Assembly (NCBI GenBank): GCA_949752795.1
Contig: OX457061.1
Span: 34,662,425-34,726,424 of the forward strand
Source of the DNA: Hyperoodon ampullatus
Lineage: Eukaryota; Chordata; Mammalia; Artiodactyla; Ziphiidae
DNA: 64,000 nucleotides
Direction of reading: 5' to 3'
A program made the translations under genes and the position numbers. This document shows, one piece after another, positions 60,924-64,000 of the stretch. The notes beneath the pieces were generated by a model. That model ran no database searches, had not been told where the DNA came from, and saw nothing but the letters and a program-made list of their open reading frames with translations. How positions within the stretch are numbered: position 1 is the stretch's first letter; every line of letters begins with the position of its first letter.

Positions 60924-61316
60924 TAATTTATTTATTTACTTTATTTATTTTTGGCTGTGTTGGGTCTTCGTTGCTGCGTGCAGGCTTTCTCTAGTTGTGA
61001 GCAGGGGCTACTCTTCATTGCAGTGCGCGAGCTTCTCATTGCGGTGGCTTCTCTTGTTGCAGAGCACGGGCTGTAGGCGCGCAGGCTTCAGTAGTTGTGG
61101 CGTGCAGGCTTAAGTAGTTTTGGCACACGGGCTCAGTAGTTGTGGCTCGCGGGCTCAGTAGTTGTGGCTCGCGGGCTCTAGAGCGCAGGCTCAGTAGTTG
61201 TGGCACACGGGCTTAGTTGTTCTGTGGCATGTGGGATCTTCCTGGACCAGGGATCAAACCTGTGTCCCCTGCATTGGCAGGCAGATTTCTAACCACTGTG
61301 CCACCAGGGAAGTCTC
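60924..61316 (-). mobile_element. CHR-type SINE, long class
   Basis: Longest copy here, about 390 bp, because the gtagttgtggc(t/a)c unit is repeated about six times in the middle. Confidence 0.92.
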
Positions 61317-61402
61317 CTCATGTAGATATTTAAACTGGAGAACACAGGGAAGGAAGTGAGAAGGCACACAAACAGATCCCAAGATCAAGAGACAGCCAGA
61401 GA

Positions 61403-61542
61403 GGGACTTGGCTGCTGGTCCAGTGGTTAGGACTCCTCACTTTCACTGCCGTGGGCCCGGGTTCAATCCCTGGTCAGGGAACTAAGTTCTCGTGAGGTGT
61501 GTGGCACGGCCAAAAAAAATAAAATAAAAAATTAAAAAAAAA
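61403..61542 (+). mobile_element. Minimal tRNA-type SINE
   Basis: About 140 bp; head gctggtccagtggttaggac, B box gggttcaatccc, end cacggcc plus an A-rich tail. TSD AAGAGACARCCAGAGA at 61387-61402 and 61543-61558 (one mismatch). Confidence 0.92.
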
Positions 61543-61725
61543 AAGAGACAACCAGAGAAACCGTGGTCAAGTGTTACACTAATGACCCCCAAAGAAGTGA
61601 CTTCCTGGTGTCCTATACCTGTGTAGTCCCCTCCCACACTGAGGCTAAGTGAAAGTGACTTGATTTGGCTAATGGGACATCAGCAAACAGGTCACAAGGA
61701 GATTTTTTTTTTTTAAGGGAATTCC

Positions 61726-62025
61726 TTTATTTTTATTTATTTATTTATTTATTTTTATTTTTGGCTGTGTTAGGTCTTCGTTTCTGTGCAAGGGCTTTCT
61801 CTAGTTGCGGCAAGCGGGGGCCACTCTTCATCGCAGTGCGCAGGCCTCTTACTATCGCGGCCTCTCTTGTTGCGGAGCACAGGCTCCAGACGCGCAGGCT
61901 CAGTAGTTGTGGCTCACGGGCCTAGTTGCTCCGCAGCATGTGGGATCTTCCCAGACCAGGGCTTGAACCCGTGTCCCCTGCATTGGCAGGCAGATTCTCA
62001 ACCACTGCGCCACCAGAGAAGCCCC
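61726..62025 (-). mobile_element. CHR-type SINE, long class
   Basis: Reverse copy with a (TTTA)n start, ggctgtgttaggtcttcgtt, and the young-type middle seen also in the copy at 21599. Confidence 0.94.
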
Positions 62026-62519
62026 ACAAGTAGATATTTAATAGGCACTTGCCACTGTGGCTGGCCCTCATGGAACCCTGGACTACCATGCCATTACCAT
62101 TAAGAAGCCCGGGATAAAGGACTCCATGGAGAGCAGCCCAGTCAGGCCAGATTTGTCTCAGCTGAGCCCAGAGAAGACCAGTAGAAGAACCACTCAGTCA
62201 ACACCCTGAATCATGAGAAATTAAAAAAAAAAAAAAAAAAGTCATTTTCAGCCACTGAGTCTTGAGAGTGGTTTCTTAACCAGCACGAGATAACTGGGGC
62301 TGCCACAACAGGAGCTCCTGCTGCTGAGGCCTCTGCCTTGTGACCTTTCTTTTCCAAACTGCTTTTATCCCTGGCTTGCCCAGGCCCAGCTGGGTGTCTA
62401 TTCTGGGATTCTTTGAGATGTCCATCTTTCATATTGGCTCCTGTAGTCATACAGCAACCATGCATTATGTTAAGGCCGTTGTCAAGCCCCAGCATTCAAA
62501 GAACTGAGTCAAAATGTGA

Positions 62520-62610
62520 GTGTCTTTAGGGGAGGGATATTGTGGGTCTTTCTCACCATTACACCCCCATGCCTGGAATGGCATCTGTCACATAGTGAGA
62601 GATACCCATA
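62520..62610 (+). mobile_element. L2 3' terminus, diverged
   Basis: tgcctggaatggcatctgtc acatagtgag. Confidence 0.45.
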
Positions 62611-62619
62611 AGTAAATGA

Positions 62620-62770
62620 ACATGCAGATCTTGGGAGCTTGTTCGAAATATAAATTTCAGGGTCCCACCTCTGGAGATTCTGATTTGATAGATCTGGGTC
62701 AAGTCCAGGAAATTGCATGGTAATTAAGCTACCTGAGTGATGCCAAGACAGGAGGCCTATGGAACACATT
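62620..62770. mobile_element. MER5A-related MITE
   Basis: gggagcttgttcgaaatata then cctctggagattctgatttg. Confidence 0.6.
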
Positions 62771-62829
62771 TTCACCATTAAGGCCTCAAGTTATTCTTGC
62801 AACCAAAAGAGGCCAAATGACCACTTTTC

Positions 62830-62930
62830 TAGGTGACTGTAAATCAGAGTCACCTGGGGAGTGAACACTCTTGGGTGAATCCAGTGCAACTGGTCCACAG
62901 ACTGAAGGGCATTTGGAAATCACTGGCCCA
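62830..62930. mobile_element. MER5A-related fragment
   Basis: aaatcagagtcacctgggga then tttggaaatcactggcc. Confidence 0.45.
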
Positions 62931-63379
62931 ACCAACACAGTTCTCCGAAAGTCGTTTGACAACCAAACACACTTTTCTCATTCCTGAGAGCAGACAGGCT
63001 TCCTTAGTTAGACATTCTCACGCTAATCTTTAAGGCTTTTTGAAGAAAGGTTTCCATGATTATCGTGAGAAGTAGTTGTTAGGAACTCCTTCTAAATCTA
63101 ATGGTCTCATATGTCAATGAGATATTGAGAACACCTCCGTCTCAAATACTGTGAGGGCTGGATGAGGTAAGATGCGTTAAGGCGTTTTCAGACTGAAAAC
63201 AACATGTACATAATTTGTAAGCCTTTGAACATGCATGGCTATGTCATGTAGGGGATTAAAATATTTTATCTACTTTTAGATAATCAATCAGGATTTATTA
63301 TGAGTTACCTTGTTCTCCTAAGGAAGGGAAAGCCAGACCTTCAGGACCCCTATGTAAAATGTTTCAGGGACAGAAAATC

Positions 63380-63687
63380 CTGGCTACATTTCTATTTCCT
63401 TCTCCTGGGGTTCAAAGCCGTGCACGATCTGAGTCCTGCATCACCTTGGCCTCTCCTTCCCCTGGCCCCTCTCCTCCCCTTCCTCCTGCCCTCAAGTGTC
63501 AGCCCTTCTAAAATACCAATGCAGTCCACTGGTTCACCTCTGTCACTAGCCCTGACTCAAGTTATGCTCTATATCTGGAATGTTCTGTATAATTGTCCAT
63601 CCCCATCCACCTGGACCTTTCGTGAACCTTTGGTGACTATTACTATCTTCCACCCTCTAGTCCGACAGAATCGACCAGCCCGGTTTT
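63380..63687 (+). mobile_element. L2 LINE relic, interrupted by a SINE
   Basis: aaagccgtgcacgatctgag matches the L2 3' ORF2/UTR segment. It probably resumes after the SINE at 63897 and runs to the window edge. Confidence 0.5.
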
Positions 63688-63896
63688 TTGTTGTTTTTTT
63701 TTTTGCGGTACGCGGGCCTCTCACTGCTGTGGCCTCTCCCGTTGCAGAGCACAGGCTCCGGACGCGCAGGCACAGCGGCCATGGCTCACGGGCCCAGCCG
63801 CTCCGCAGCATGTGGGATCTTCCCAGACCGGGGCACGAACCCTTGTCCCCTGCATGGGCAGGCAGACTCTCAACCACTGTGCCACCAGGGAAGCCC
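63688..63896 (-). mobile_element. CHR-type SINE, short class
   Basis: Reverse copy starting gcggtacgcgggcctctcac. TSD-like CCAGCCCSGTTTTT on both sides (about 63675 and 63896). Confidence 0.93.
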
Positions 63897-64000
63897 CAGC
63901 CCCTGTTTTTAATGCCCGCTGAACGTTTATCCAAGCTCCTGTATCCCTTGGTTGGGCTTACCTAAGCCTGGAAGTGTCTGCCCTTCTCCCACCCCGAGGG

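Larger units (their letters stand above)
53071..64000. other. Upstream flank, no supported gene
   Basis: No convincing exon or RNA gene was found. Repeats are listed separately. 54200-55990, 56480-57210, 57400-58510, 59330-60900 and 62940-63380 hold nothing I can name beyond weak L1-like traces (for example 55180-55350 and 57870-58000). The minus strand of 58540-58990 has protein-like stretches discussed in the findings. Confidence 0.55.

Noticed and set aside
60552..60926. Overlapping open frames of 70-104 codons on both strands
   Set aside because: No splice or start context and no recognised domain; a Cys-rich stretch (CPCPCTEMG) is too short to support a WAP-type or similar domain.
63300..63965. 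221-codon plus-strand frame near the right edge
   Set aside because: Composed of an L2 relic and a reverse CHR SINE.

Overview
This is a window of mammalian nuclear DNA, almost certainly from a cetacean. The evidence is fourteen tRNA-Glu-derived CHR-type SINEs carrying the head typical of whale, dolphin and hippo copies (TTCCCTGGTGGCGCAGTGG), together with ancient mammalian repeats (MIR, L2, MER5A, MER20, MER2, Tigger) and L1. I see no prokaryotic, phage, CRISPR or operon-like structure.

The one protein-coding gene I can support is PTPN3 (PTPH1), a cytosolic protein tyrosine phosphatase of FERM-PDZ-PTP architecture, on the minus strand. I reconstructed six consecutive coding exons from splice sites and reading-frame continuity: 15764-15901, 10416-10523, 10297-10339, 8582-8660, 3940-3984 and 810-862. 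They join in frame to give residues 1-155 plus the first base of codon 156, that is, the N-terminus, the whole FERM F1 lobe and the start of F2. The remaining exons lie beyond the left edge. The first coding exon has a 17-nt 5' UTR behind a clear acceptor, so at least one non-coding first exon lies further right. The best candidate ends at 51379 inside a CpG island, which gives a first intron of about 35.5 kb.

Layout: 1-15.9 kb holds PTPN3 coding exons and introns 2-7. 15.9-51.4 kb is intron 1, filled mainly with repeats. 50.95-51.62 kb is the main CpG island and probable promoter. 52.74-53.07 kb is a second, smaller CpG-rich block. 53-64 kb looks intergenic or far upstream, with no convincing exons.

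The observations most worth a second look are: a possible 7-codon upstream ORF across the exon 1/exon 2 junction, ending two bases before the PTPN3 ATG; an identical 15-bp motif in opposite orientation in the two CpG blocks; an 18-bp perfect palindrome with a 3-bp loop in an L2 relic; a 10-bp minisatellite grown inside a hAT-type transposon that itself sits in an L1; and three structural classes of CHR SINE that suggest how the short class arose. I did not find a previously undescribed biological system. Most of the window is ordinary intronic or intergenic mammalian DNA. Repeat family names are from memory of consensus sequences, and repeat edges are approximate unless a target-site duplication (TSD) is given.
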